This document shows positions 54,091 through 62,138 of a stretch of 64,000 nt of DNA, piece after piece. Numbering within the stretch: the stretch's first letter is position 1; each line of letters begins with the position of its first letter. The DNA is from Pseudomonas anuradhapurensis (GTDB taxonomy: Bacteria > Pseudomonadota > Gammaproteobacteria > Pseudomonadales > Pseudomonadaceae), in the NCBI RefSeq assembly GCF_014269225.2, contig NZ_CP077097.1:4475001-4539000 (forward strand), written 5' to 3'. The position numbers and the translations under genes were made by a program. The notes under the pieces were generated by a model. The model ran no database searches and had not been told where the DNA came from. It was given only the letters and a program-made list of their open reading frames with translations.

Positions 54091-55539
54091 ATGAAGCCAT
54101 CGCGCGAGCCCGGGCTGGTCCGCCGGGGCGTATTCTGGCTATTGCTGCTGGGGCCGCTGTTTTTCCTCAGCTATGGGCTGGCCAACAGCCACACGGTTGG
54201 GCGCAATGATGTCGGCAGCCTGGTGTTCGGCTGGGAAAGCCGCATGCCGTTGTGGCCGTGGACGATCATCCCGTACTGGTCGATCGACCTGCTCTACGGG
54301 CTGTCCTTCCTGCTGCCGCGCACGCGCCAGGAAATGGACCGGCATGCCCTGGCCCTGCTGACAGCACAGGTGATCAGCGTCAGCTGCTTCCTGCTCTGGC
54401 CGCTGCGCTTCACCTTCGCGCGGCCGGAACTGGATGGCGTGTACGGCTGGATGTTCGATGTGCTGATGGGGTTCGACAAGCCGTTCAACCAGGCGCCATC
54501 GCTGCATATCGCCCTGCTGGTGATCATCTGGACCATGTTTGCCCGGCATGTGCAGCGCCAGCCCTGGCGTTGGCTGATGCATGGCTGGATGACGCTGATC
54601 GGGGTATCGGTGCTGACCACCTGGCAGCACCACTTCATCGACGTACCGACCGGGGCGCTGGCGGGGTTCTTGTGTGTCTGGCTGTGGCCACACCAGGGCC
54701 GGCTGCCCTGGCAGCAGGCCCACCTTGCGCAGGATGCCAAGCGCTGGCGGTTGGCCTTGAGCTATGCCGCGGGTGCGCTGTTGTGCGCCGTGTTTGCCAT
54801 GAATTTGGGGGGCGCCTGGCTGTGGCTGGCCTGGCCGGCCGTGTCGTTGGCGCTGGTGGCGTTGAATTACGGCCTGTTCGGTGCTGGCGGGTTTCAGAAA
54901 GGTGCCGATGGGCGCTTGTCGAATGCTACCCGCTGGCTGCTGGCGCCTTATCTGCTGGGGGCCTGGGCCAATTCGCGGCTGTGGACCTGGCGGCATCCGC
55001 AGGCGGATGAAGTGTGTGATGGGGTTTATCTGGGGCGGATTCCCGGGCGTGGCGCGCAGTTCGCTGCGGTGGTCGATTTATGCGCGGAGCTACCGTGTCA
55101 TGTTCAGGACAGCGCGGCCTCTTGCAGGAGCGGCCTTGTGTCGCGAAAGGGCTGCGAAGCGGCCCCGGCAATATCTGCTGCGAAGCTGAAAACCTGGGGC
55201 CGCTTCGCGGCCCTTTCGCGACACAAGGCCGCTCCTACAAAGGTCGCGTCCGCCGTTGACTACGTCTGTTTTCCTACCCTGGACCTGATCGCCCCGCAAA
55301 GCCCATTGCTGCACCAGGCCGCCGTCGCCATCGAACGCCTGCGCGCCCAAGGCCCGGTGCTGGTCTGTTGTGCCCTGGGCTACTCGCGCAGCGCCAGCGC
55401 CGTAGCCGCCTGGCTGGTGGTCAGCGGCCGCTGCAGCGACGCTCGGCAGGCCGAAGCGCTGATCGGCAAAGCTCGCCCAGGGATAGTCTTGCGTCGCGCA
55501 CACCACCAGGCCCTGCAACAACTGGGAGCACAATCATGA
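54091..55539 (+). CDS. PAP2 - dual-specificity phosphatase fusion, YnbD-like, with in-frame repeat B
   Basis: A 482-residue membrane protein. The N-terminal 290 residues contain PAP2-like helices with QAPSLHIAL and WQHHFIDVPTG (phosphatase His motifs). The C-terminus is a dual-specificity/tyrosine phosphatase with the CX5R loop CCALGYSRSAS. Between them residues about 344-384 are translated from a repeat-B element ([13 protein letters not shown] ... [15 protein letters not shown]) inserted in the phosphatase domain near DLCAELPCHV and DYVCFPTLDL. The frame stays open. Related YnbD proteins should lack this stretch; activity may be altered. Starts directly at the previous stop. Confidence 0.78.
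   Translation: MKPSREPGLVRRGVFWLLLLGPLFFLSYGLANSHTVGRNDVGSLVFGWESRMPLWPWTIIPYWSIDLLYGLSFLLPRTRQEMDRHALALLTAQVISVSCFLLWPLRFTFARPELDGVYGWMFDVLMGFDKPFNQAPSLHIALLVIIWTMFARHVQRQPWRWLMHGWMTLIGVSVLTTWQHHFIDVPTGALAGFLCVWLWPHQGRLPWQQAHLAQDAKRWRLALSYAAGALLCAVFAMNLGGAWLWLAWPAVSLALVALNYGLFGAGGFQKGADGRLSNATRWLLAPYLLGAWANSRLWTWRHPQADEVCDGVYLGRIPGRGAQFAAVVDLCAELPCHVQDSAASCRSGLVSRKGCEAAPAISAAKLKTWGRFAALSRHKAAPTKVASAVDYVCFPTLDLIAPQSPLLHQAAVAIERLRAQGPVLVCCALGYSRSASAVAAWLVVSGRCSDARQAEALIGKARPGIVLRRAHHQALQQLGAQS
55122..55240. repeat. Repeat B element inside a coding sequence (119 bp)
   Basis: Arms TTGCAGGAGCGGCCTTGTGT and its complement at 55221-55240 differ by one base. The centre AATATCTGCTGCGAAGCTGA is close to that of the intergenic copy 2.4 kb downstream (57563-57679). 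All codons across it are sense in the phosphatase frame. Confidence 0.92.
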
Positions 55540-55967
55540 TCCTGCTGCTGGTGGCCAGCCTGCTGGGCCGTGGCAAACAGCTGGAGCGGCTGTCCGACGG
55601 CCTCACCTTGCTGGCGCTCGCCTACGGCTTGGCGCCATTGCTGAATGCGCCGTTGCCACCACTGGCCAGCCTGCTGTGCAGCGTGCTGTTGGTACTGGGC
55701 GTACTTCACAAGTACTGGGCCATCCGCGTGGCGGTAGATGCCGACCTGTTTGCCCACCTTGTCAAGAGCTCCGACCTGCCGGCAGACACCCAGGCCCTGG
55801 ACCGCGCCTTGTTCGAACTGAAACTCAAACCGCACGCCGCCGACTCGCGCGCCTGGCCTGCCCGCAGCCAGGCTGCACTGGCCCTGCTGCGCCGCCAGGC
55901 CGTATGCCTGGGCCTGCAGTTGGCACTGGCCTTGACTACCCTGCTGACACTGCCTTTGAAGGGATAA
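55536..55967 (+). CDS. Small membrane protein of the lipid operon
   Basis: A 143-residue protein not recognised as a known family. Three hydrophobic stretches are visible: MILLLVASLLG, LTLLALAYGLAPLLNAPLPP with LASLLCSVLLVLGVLHKYW, and a C-terminal LGLQLALALTTLLTL. A soluble stretch with FELKLKP lies between. Its ATG overlaps the phosphatase stop (ATGA), so translation is coupled. It may be a scaffold or accessory subunit for the lipid enzymes around it. Confidence 0.7.
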   Translation: MILLLVASLLGRGKQLERLSDGLTLLALAYGLAPLLNAPLPPLASLLCSVLLVLGVLHKYWAIRVAVDADLFAHLVKSSDLPADTQALDRALFELKLKPHAADSRAWPARSQAALALLRRQAVCLGLQLALALTTLLTLPLKG

Positions 55968-55977
55968 CGACAACCCC

Positions 55978-56601
55978 ATGCTCGCCAGCCTGACCGCCTA
56001 CCTCATTACCTCCGCCGCCCGCCTGATCACTGGCGCCCGCGCCCTGTGGCTGGGCTGCACACCGCTGCCGGTGCAGCGCCTGTATTTCGCCAACCACAGC
56101 AGCCATGGCGATTTCGTGTTGCTGTGGGCCTCATTGCCAGCACCGCTACGCAAGCACACCCGCCCGGTGGCCGGCGCCGACTACTGGGCCAGGCCAGGTA
56201 TCCGCGACTTCCTCATTCGCAAGGTGTTCAATGGCGTGCTGATCAACCGGCAACGCAGTGAAGGCCAGGGCAGCCCACTGCAGCCGATTCTCGAAGCCGT
56301 GGCCCAGGGCGACTCGCTGATCTTCTTCCCGGAGGGCACGCGCAACCTTGGCGATGAGCCGCTGATGCCGTTCAGGAGTGGGCTGTACCATCTGGCTGCG
56401 GCGAATCCCGACGTCGAGCTGGTACCGGTATGGATCGCCAACCTCAACCGGGTGATGCCCAAGGGCCGCGCCTTGCCTCTGCCGTTGCTGTGCACGCTGA
56501 GCTTTGGCGAACCGCTGCACCTGGAGGCTGATGAAAGCAAACAGGCGTTCCTCGAACGGGCCAGCAAGGCCCTGCTGAACCTGGCCCCCAAGGATGCCTG
56601 A
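55978..56601 (+). CDS. 1-acyl-glycerol-3-phosphate acyltransferase (PlsC-like)
   Basis: A 207-residue membrane-associated acyltransferase. The catalytic HX4D motif is NHSSHGD near residue 40 and the phosphate-binding motif is FFPEGTRN near residue 118. It acylates lysophosphatidic acid or a related lysolipid, supplying the phosphatidate for the following CDP-diglyceride synthase. Shorter than PlsC (about 245). It starts 10 bp after the small membrane gene. Confidence 0.88.
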   Translation: MLASLTAYLITSAARLITGARALWLGCTPLPVQRLYFANHSSHGDFVLLWASLPAPLRKHTRPVAGADYWARPGIRDFLIRKVFNGVLINRQRSEGQGSPLQPILEAVAQGDSLIFFPEGTRNLGDEPLMPFRSGLYHLAAANPDVELVPVWIANLNRVMPKGRALPLPLLCTLSFGEPLHLEADESKQAFLERASKALLNLAPKDA

Positions 56602-56602
56602 C

Positions 56603-57535
56603 ATGGACCACAACACCCTTTCGCTGTTCGCCGGCATCGGCGCCCTGCTGCTGCTCGCCAGTGTGATCGGCCGCCTGCTGAAATGGCGCGCCGGCCCGGC
56701 ACCACACGCGGTGATCGACAACCTCAACGCCCGCATCAATGCCTGGTGGGTCATGGTGCTGGTGATCGGCATCGCCTTCCTGTTCGGCAAGTACGGGGTG
56801 ATCGTGCTGTTCTATGGCGTGTCGTTCTATGCCCTGCGTGAGTTCATGACCCTCACCCCGACCCGGCGCAGCGACTACCCGGCGCTGGTGGCGGCGTTCT
56901 ACGTGGCGCTGCCGGTGCAGTACGTGCTGATCGCCATGGACTGGTACGGGCTGTTCAGTATCTTCATCCCGGTGTACCTGTTCCTGTTGTTGCCGATCCT
57001 GGCCAGCTTCGGTGGCGACACCACACGCTTTCTCGAGCGTGCCTCGAAGGTGCAGTGGGGGCTGATGATCGCGGTCTACTGCGTGTCGTCGGTGCCGGCA
57101 CTGATGACCCTCGACATCCCCGGCTACGAAGGCCGCAACCTGCTGCTGATCGCCTGGCTGATCCTGGTGGTGCAAATCAGCGACGTGCTGCAGTACGTGT
57201 GCGGCAAGCTGTTCGGCAAGCACAAGGTGGCGCCCAACCTGTCGCCGTCGAAAACTGTCGAGGGCCTGGCCGGTGGCGTGGCGCTGGCCACCCTGACCGG
57301 CGCCCTGCTGTGCTGGATCACGCCGTTCACTTTCTGGCAGGCCGCGCTGATGGCGCTGGCAGTGAACGCCATGGGCTTCTTCGGCGGGCTGGTGATGTCG
57401 GCGATCAAGCGTGATCGCGGGGTGAAGGACTGGGGGCACATGATCGAAGGCCACGGCGGCATGCTCGACCGCATGGACTCGGTGTGCTTTGCCGCGCCGG
57501 TGTTCTTCCACTTTGTGCGCTATTGGTGGGCATGA
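56603..57535 (+). CDS. Phosphatidate cytidylyltransferase, YnbB-like
   Basis: A 310-residue polytopic CDP-diglyceride synthase with about eight helices. The family signature SAIKRDRGVKDWGHMIEGHG followed by GMLDRMDS is intact near the C-terminus. It makes CDP-diacylglycerol, the substrate for the CDP-alcohol transferase that begins the operon. AAGGA 8 nt before the ATG at 56603 favours that start; an ATG at 56594 overlaps the acyltransferase. It is a paralogue of the housekeeping cdsA, which is not in the window. Confidence 0.9.
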   Translation: MDHNTLSLFAGIGALLLLASVIGRLLKWRAGPAPHAVIDNLNARINAWWVMVLVIGIAFLFGKYGVIVLFYGVSFYALREFMTLTPTRRSDYPALVAAFYVALPVQYVLIAMDWYGLFSIFIPVYLFLLLPILASFGGDTTRFLERASKVQWGLMIAVYCVSSVPALMTLDIPGYEGRNLLLIAWLILVVQISDVLQYVCGKLFGKHKVAPNLSPSKTVEGLAGGVALATLTGALLCWITPFTFWQAALMALAVNAMGFFGGLVMSAIKRDRGVKDWGHMIEGHGGMLDRMDSVCFAAPVFFHFVRYWWA

Positions 57536-57562
57536 CCATACCCCCCAGGGGTATACGCATTC

Positions 57563-57679
57563 TTGTAGGAGCGGCCTTGTGTCGCGAAAGGGCTGCAAAG
57601 CGGCCCCGGTAATATTCGCGGCGAAGCTGAAACCGGGGGCCGCTACGCGCCCCATCGCGACACAAGGCCGCTCCTACAA
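57563..57679. repeat. Repeat B full element (117 bp)
   Basis: Arms TTGTAGGAGCGGCCTTGTGT and ACACAAGGCCGCTCCTACAA are perfect complements, enclosing GGCTGCAAAGCGGCCCC. It lies between convergent lipid-operon and RcnR-type genes. Near-identical to the copy inside the phosphatase gene. Confidence 0.9.
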
Positions 57680-57702
57680 AGGGTCGTGCCACGCCGGCGT
57701 AG

Positions 57703-57978
57703 TCACTTCAGGTACGAACGCAGCAACGCCGCCACCTTGTCGGCCTCGTCCTGCCGCGCCTCGGTGCTCAGCCCGTCCGCCACCAGGTGTTCGCGGATAT
57801 GCCCTTCCATCACTTCGGCCATCAGCCCGTTCACCGCACCGCGCACGGCGGCGATCTGCTGCAGGATCGCCAGGCAGTCCTTGTCCTGCTCCAGCGCCGT
57901 CTCCAGGGCGGCGGCCTGGCCTTTGATCTTGCGCACCCGGGTCAGCAGTTGCTTCTTGCTCTTCAGGGTATGTGCCAT
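57703..57978 (-). CDS. RcnR/DmeR-type Co/Ni-responsive repressor
   Basis: A 91-residue all-helical CsoR/RcnR/FrmR-family repressor. The RcnR metal set His3, Cys35, His60 and His64 is complete (MAHTLKS, DKDCLAI, MEGHIREHL), which favours nickel/cobalt over copper (CsoR) or formaldehyde (FrmR). It would bind the palindrome in the 70-bp gap and repress the divergent DmeF-like exporter until metal binds. Confidence 0.85.
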   Translation of the reverse strand: MAHTLKSKKQLLTRVRKIKGQAAALETALEQDKDCLAILQQIAAVRGAVNGLMAEVMEGHIREHLVADGLSTEARQDEADKVAALLRSYLK

Positions 57979-57999
57979 AGGGTTTCACACCATGCTAGG

Positions 58000-58018
58000 T
58001 ATACTGGGGTATAGTATA
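58000..58018. promoter_or_regulatory. RcnR/DmeR operator
   Basis: TATACT-GGGGTAT-AGTATA: a G-tract flanked by A/T-rich inverted arms, the form used by RcnR and DmeR. It lies 31 bp before the dmeF-like start and 22 bp from the repressor start. Confidence 0.7.
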
Positions 58019-58048
58019 TTTCTCGACATTCCGGAAGCATGATAAACC

Positions 58049-58996
58049 ATGGCGACACAAACCTCAGACCGTTGGCAGCACAGCCACCAGTTCCATACCA
58101 GTAACCTCGGTGCCGAGCGCAAGACCCGCCTGGCGGTGTGGCTGACCGCCGTGATGATGGTGGCGGAAATTGCCGGCGGCTGGTTCTTCAACTCCATGGC
58201 GCTGCTGGCCGACGGTTGGCACATGAGTTCCCACGCGCTGGCCCTGGGCTTGTCACTGCTGGCCTACGCCGCTGCCCGGCGCTATGCCGGCGATCGGCGC
58301 TTTGCCTTCGGCACCTGGAAAATCGAGATTCTCGGCGGCTACTCCAGTGCCCTGCTGCTGCTCGGGGTGGCGGGGCTGATGGCCTTCCAGTCGGTCGAGC
58401 GCCTGCTGGCACCGGGGCCGATCCACTATGACCAGGCGATCTTCATCGCGGCCGTGGGCCTGGCGGTCAACCTGATCTGCGCCTGGCTGCTGCGGGACGA
58501 TCACGATCACCACCATCATCATGATCATCACCATGGCCACGATCATCAGCACGACCACGGTCATCATCACCACGACCTGAACCTGCGCTCGGCCTACCTG
58601 CATGTGGTCGCCGATGCCGCCACCTCGGTGCTGGCCATCGTCGCCCTGCTGGCCGGCAAGTTCTGGGGCGCCGGCTGGCTCGACCCGGTCATGGGCCTGG
58701 TGGGGGCGTTGCTGGTGGCGCTGTGGGCCCGGGGGTTGCTGCGCGACACCAGCCGGGTACTGCTGGACGCGGAGATGGACGCACCGGTGGTGGCGGAAAT
58801 ACGCGAAGTGGTGGCACAGCTGCCGGTGCCGGCCAGCATTACCGACCTGCACGTGTGGCGGGTCGGCAAGGACCAGTACGCCTGCATCCTCGGCCTCGCC
58901 GCAGCTTGCGAACTCAGCGCCGACAGCGTGCGCCAGGCCTTGGGCGTGCACGAGGAACTGGCGCATGTCACCGTCGAGGTCAACCGCCTGGCATAG
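58049..58996 (+). CDS. dmeF: Cobalt/nickel cation-diffusion exporter, DmeF-like
   Basis: A 315-residue CDF-family exporter with six helices. TM2 has LLADGWHMSSHALALG (His where Zn exporters have Asp), TM5 has LHVVADAATS (HxxxD). A strongly His-rich cytosolic loop, about residues 150-176, links TM4 and TM5. The TM2 pattern and loop are those of DmeF, which exports Co(II) and Ni(II). A C-terminal ferredoxin-like domain follows. Paired with an RcnR-type repressor. Confidence 0.88.
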   Translation: MATQTSDRWQHSHQFHTSNLGAERKTRLAVWLTAVMMVAEIAGGWFFNSMALLADGWHMSSHALALGLSLLAYAAARRYAGDRRFAFGTWKIEILGGYSSALLLLGVAGLMAFQSVERLLAPGPIHYDQAIFIAAVGLAVNLICAWLLRDDHDHHHHHDHHHGHDHQHDHGHHHHDLNLRSAYLHVVADAATSVLAIVALLAGKFWGAGWLDPVMGLVGALLVALWARGLLRDTSRVLLDAEMDAPVVAEIREVVAQLPVPASITDLHVWRVGKDQYACILGLAAACELSADSVRQALGVHEELAHVTVEVNRLA

Positions 58997-59092
58997 CGCG
59001 ACCAGACAGCTGGACGTCGAGCCCAGGCAACTGCGGCTCGGCCGATGGCCCTATGGTGACGAGTCATTCAGCCAGTCACCAGGAGTTGTGCC

Positions 59093-59437
59093 ATGTCCGA
59101 TTTCATCACCGTCCTGCGCGAAACCTGCCCGACACCGGTCGTGGACGCCACCAAGTGGAAGCGCATCGGCGGCGATCCGCACACCGTCAACCTCAACGCC
59201 TACCTGTCGGCCGACGGCAGCAAGATCATGGGTACCTGGATCTGCACCCCGGGCAAGTTCGAGGTCAACTACGAGAAGTGGGAGTTCTGCCACTTCCTCG
59301 ACGGCTACTGCATCATCACCCCGGAAGGCGAAGAGCCGAAGCACCTCAAGGCAGGTGACGTGTTCGTGATCGAACCGGGGATGAAAGGCACCTGGGAAGT
59401 GGTCGAAACCGTGCGCAAGTATTTCGTCTTCGCCTGA
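59093..59437 (+). CDS. Cupin (DUF861) protein
   Basis: A 114-residue single-domain cupin_3 protein. MGTWICTPGKFEV and the EFCHFLDGYCIITPEGEEP motif, with GDVFVIEPGMKGTWEVVE as the second cupin motif, are visible; metal-binding His residues are reduced. Related to ureidoglycine aminohydrolase-like cupins but with unknown function. AGGAG precedes the ATG. It converges on mmsB. Confidence 0.82.
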   Translation: MSDFITVLRETCPTPVVDATKWKRIGGDPHTVNLNAYLSADGSKIMGTWICTPGKFEVNYEKWEFCHFLDGYCIITPEGEEPKHLKAGDVFVIEPGMKGTWEVVETVRKYFVFA

Positions 59438-59445
59438 TTGGTAAA

Positions 59446-59490
59446 CTGTCCCGGCCCAACCGCCGCAAGCCGGCGATTGGGCCGGGACAG
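59446..59490. other. Stem-loop after the cupin gene
   Basis: A 14-bp outer stem (CTGTCCCGGCCCAA / TTGGGCCGGGACAG) plus an inner CGCCG/CGGCG. There is no T-run after it on the plus strand; it may protect the transcript's 3' end. Confidence 0.55.
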
Positions 59491-59492
59491 GC

Positions 59493-59563
59493 AAAAAAAA
59501 TCGCGGATCAGGCGCCCTTCCCTCTGGTGCGCAGTTACAGAGGGAAGGCCACCTGGCCCGCGA
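59493..59563 (-). terminator. Terminator of the mmsAB operon
   Basis: On the minus strand a long hairpin (outer ATCGCGG-type stem, perfect inner CTTCCCTCT/AGAGGGAAG) is followed by eight T. It lies 19 bases after the mmsB stop. Confidence 0.82.
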
Positions 59564-59581
59564 TGAAGTCCACCTCGCTGG

Positions 59582-60469
59582 TCAATCTTTCTTGCGGTAA
59601 CTCTCGACGATGGCCGAGAAATCCTTGCCGCCTTCGCCGCGCAGGCTCATGGCCTGGTACAACTGCTGGGCCACGGCCCCGAGGATCACTGGTTGGTGCG
59701 CCTGGCGCGCCGCTTCGGTGGCCAGCCCCAGGTCCTTGAGCATCAGCTCGGCGCCAAAGCCACCGGTATAGCCCCGCGACGCCGGTGCGGTTTCGATGAT
59801 GCCGGGCCATGGGTTGTAAGTGTCCGAACTCCAGCAACGCCCGGTCGAACTGTTGATGATGCCGGCCAGCACCTTGGTATCGATGCCCAGTGCATTGCCC
59901 AGGGCCATGGCCTCAGATACACCGACCATCGAGATACCCAGCAGCAGGTTGTTGCAGATCTTGGCGATCTGCCCGGTGCCGACTTCACCGCAATGCACGA
60001 TGTTGCGGCCCATCTGTTCCAGTACCGGCTTGAGGGTGGCGAACAGCTCGGCGCTGGCACCAACCATGAAGGTCAGGGTACCTGCCGCCGCACCACCGGT
60101 GCCGCCGGAAACCGGCGCATCCCCCATGTCCACGCCCTTGGCTGCGGCCGCCTTGGAGACATCGCGCGCGGTTTGCGGGTCGATGGTGCTGCAGTCCACG
60201 GTTGGCGTGCCAGGACGAATACCGGCCAGCACGCCGTCTTCGTTCAGGTACACGCTGCGTACATGGGCAGCGGCCGGTAGCATGGTGATCACCAGCTCGC
60301 TATTGGCCGCCGCGTCCTTGGGCGAAGGGCTGATCTGCCCGCCCAGTTCGGCGAGCTCGGCCAGCACGGCCTTGTTCAGGTCGAACAGGTTCAGTTGGTG
60401 GCCAGCCTTGATCAGGTTGCGGGCCATGGGTGCGCCCATGTTGCCGAGGCCGATGAATGCGATACGCAT
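59582..60469 (-). CDS. mmsB: 3-Hydroxyisobutyrate dehydrogenase
   Basis: A 295-residue NAD-dependent beta-hydroxyacid dehydrogenase. The Rossmann motif FIGLGNMGAPMA, substrate-binding DAPVSGGTGGA, and catalytic Lys in GQIAKICNN are present. It oxidises 3-hydroxyisobutyrate to methylmalonate semialdehyde in valine breakdown. AAGGAGAGCGTC precedes the ATG; it starts 10 bp after mmsA. Confidence 0.95.
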   Translation of the reverse strand: MRIAFIGLGNMGAPMARNLIKAGHQLNLFDLNKAVLAELAELGGQISPSPKDAAANSELVITMLPAAAHVRSVYLNEDGVLAGIRPGTPTVDCSTIDPQTARDVSKAAAAKGVDMGDAPVSGGTGGAAAGTLTFMVGASAELFATLKPVLEQMGRNIVHCGEVGTGQIAKICNNLLLGISMVGVSEAMALGNALGIDTKVLAGIINSSTGRCWSSDTYNPWPGIIETAPASRGYTGGFGAELMLKDLGLATEAARQAHQPVILGAVAQQLYQAMSLRGEGGKDFSAIVESYRKKD

Positions 60470-60479
60470 GACGCTCTCC

Positions 60480-62006
60480 TTAACGCAGGCTGATGGTGGT
60501 GTTCACACCGTCGTTGACGCTGTCGTCATCGAACCAGCGGGCGGTGACGGTCTTGGTCTGAGTGTAGAACTGCACCACTTGCTTGCCGTACGGGCCGAGG
60601 TCGCCGAGCTTGGAGCCACGGGAGCCGGTGAAGCTGAAGAACGGCACCGGTACCGGGATCGGAATGTTGATACCTACCTGGCCGATGTCGATTTCGCTCT
60701 GGAACTTGCGCGCTGCCGCGCCGCTCTGGGTGAACAGGCCAGTGCCGTTGCCGAATGGGTTGGCGTTGACCAGGGCGATGGCCTCGTCAAGGGTGTCGAC
60801 TTCCAGGGTCACCAGTACCGGGCCGAAGATTTCCTGGGTGTAGATCTGCATGTCGGTCTTCACGCCCGAGAACAGGGTCGGGCCGACGAAGTTGCCTTGC
60901 TCATATCCCGGCACCTTGACGTCACGGCCATCGAGTTCCAGCTTGGCGCCTTCCTTGATGCCGCTTTCGATCAGGCCCAGCACACGCTCCTTGGCACGTT
61001 TGGAAACCACCGGGCCGACATCGGTGCCTGGCTCGCAACCGGCATTGACCTTGAGCTTGCTGGCCGCTTCCTTGATGTCCGGCAGCCATTCGCGCGCCTT
61101 GCCTACCAGGACCGCCACCGAGGTGGCCATGCAGCGCTGGCCCGCCGCGCCGAAGGCGGCACCGACCAGGGCGTTGATGGTTTGGGTGCGGTTGGCATCG
61201 GGCAGCACCACCGCGTGGTTCTTGGCGCCCATCATCGACTGCACACGCTTGCCGTGCTGGCTGCCCAGGTTGTACACGTGGGTGCCCACTTCGGTGGAGC
61301 CGACGAAGGAAATCGCCTTGATGTCCGGGTGGGTGCAGATGGCATCCACCACTTGCTTGCCACCGTGCACCACGTTGAGCACGCCAGCCGGTACGCCGGC
61401 TTCCAGCGCCAGCTCGACCAGCAGCATGGTCGACAGCGGGTCCTGCTCGGACGGCTTGAGCACAAAGGTGTTGCCGCAGACGATGGCCATCGGGAACATC
61501 CACAGCGGGATCATGGCCGGGAAGTTGAACGGGGTGATACCGGCGCATACACCGATGGGCTGGCGCAAGGTATAGGTATCGACGCCAGCGGCGACGTTTT
61601 CGGCGAACTCGCCCATCTGCAGGGTACCGATCGAGGCGGCATGCTCGACCACTTCCAGGCCGCGGAAGATATCGCCTTCGGCATCGGCCAGGGTCTTGCC
61701 TTGTTCGGCACTGAGCACCTGGGCGATACGCTTGGTGTGTTCGCGGATCAGCGCCTGCAGCTTGAGCATGATGCGCATGCGTGCGCCAATCGGGGTATCG
61801 CGCCAGGTCTTGAAGGCACGCTGGGCAGCAGCCACGGCGGCGTCCACTTCCTCGGCGGTGGCGAACGGTACGCGCGCCAACACTTCCTGGGTGGCCGGGT
61901 TGACGATATCGCGCCATTCAGAGGTCTTGGACTCGACCCACTGGCCGTCGATCAGCAGCTTGACCCGGTCGATTTTGGTCTGGTTAGGGGATTGCGGTGC
62001 GTTCAT
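60480..62006 (-). CDS. mmsA: Methylmalonate-semialdehyde dehydrogenase (CoA-acylating)
   Basis: A 508-residue aldehyde dehydrogenase converting methylmalonate semialdehyde to propionyl-CoA. The catalytic Cys lies in [13 protein letters not shown], and the family lacks the usual general-base Glu. [14 protein letters not shown] and SFVGSTEVG are typical MMSDH segments. AAGGAGAACGCAG precedes the ATG at 62006. The open frame continues far upstream, but that stretch is antisense to the LysR gene. Confidence 0.96.
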   Translation of the reverse strand: MNAPQSPNQTKIDRVKLLIDGQWVESKTSEWRDIVNPATQEVLARVPFATAEEVDAAVAAAQRAFKTWRDTPIGARMRIMLKLQALIREHTKRIAQVLSAEQGKTLADAEGDIFRGLEVVEHAASIGTLQMGEFAENVAAGVDTYTLRQPIGVCAGITPFNFPAMIPLWMFPMAIVCGNTFVLKPSEQDPLSTMLLVELALEAGVPAGVLNVVHGGKQVVDAICTHPDIKAISFVGSTEVGTHVYNLGSQHGKRVQSMMGAKNHAVVLPDANRTQTINALVGAAFGAAGQRCMATSVAVLVGKAREWLPDIKEAASKLKVNAGCEPGTDVGPVVSKRAKERVLGLIESGIKEGAKLELDGRDVKVPGYEQGNFVGPTLFSGVKTDMQIYTQEIFGPVLVTLEVDTLDEAIALVNANPFGNGTGLFTQSGAAARKFQSEIDIGQVGINIPIPVPVPFFSFTGSRGSKLGDLGPYGKQVVQFYTQTKTVTARWFDDDSVNDGVNTTISLR

Positions 62007-62078
62007 CTGCGTTCTCCTTGGAATTATTGTCGGGACGAGATCGCCAGCGCCGAGCAAACGCGAGGTGGCGTCCTGAGG

Positions 62079-62114
62079 CTTGTTTCGAGTATAGATGTGC
62101 AAACATCCAACAAG
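62079..62114. promoter_or_regulatory. Operator-like dyads between mmsA and LysR gene
   Basis: An inner dyad GATGT-GCAA-ACATC (62094-62107) lies within CTTGTT...AACAAG (62079-62084, 62109-62114), in the 132-bp divergent gap. It is a candidate binding site for the LysR protein. Confidence 0.5.
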
Positions 62115-62138
62115 AACGCACAAAAAAACCGGATCATC

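Noticed and set aside
58497..58580. CAC/CAT-rich tract that looks like a microsatellite
   Set aside because: It encodes the His-rich metal loop of the DmeF-like exporter, in frame.
59446..59490. Intrinsic terminator for the cupin gene
   Set aside because: The stem is excellent, but it is followed by GCAAAAAAAA rather than T on the plus strand; listed only as a stem-loop.
59820..62138. Very long plus-strand open frame that continues into the LysR gene (over 1000 codons)
   Set aside because: It is antisense to mmsB and mmsA, which have complete catalytic motifs; only the part from 62139 matches a LysR protein.
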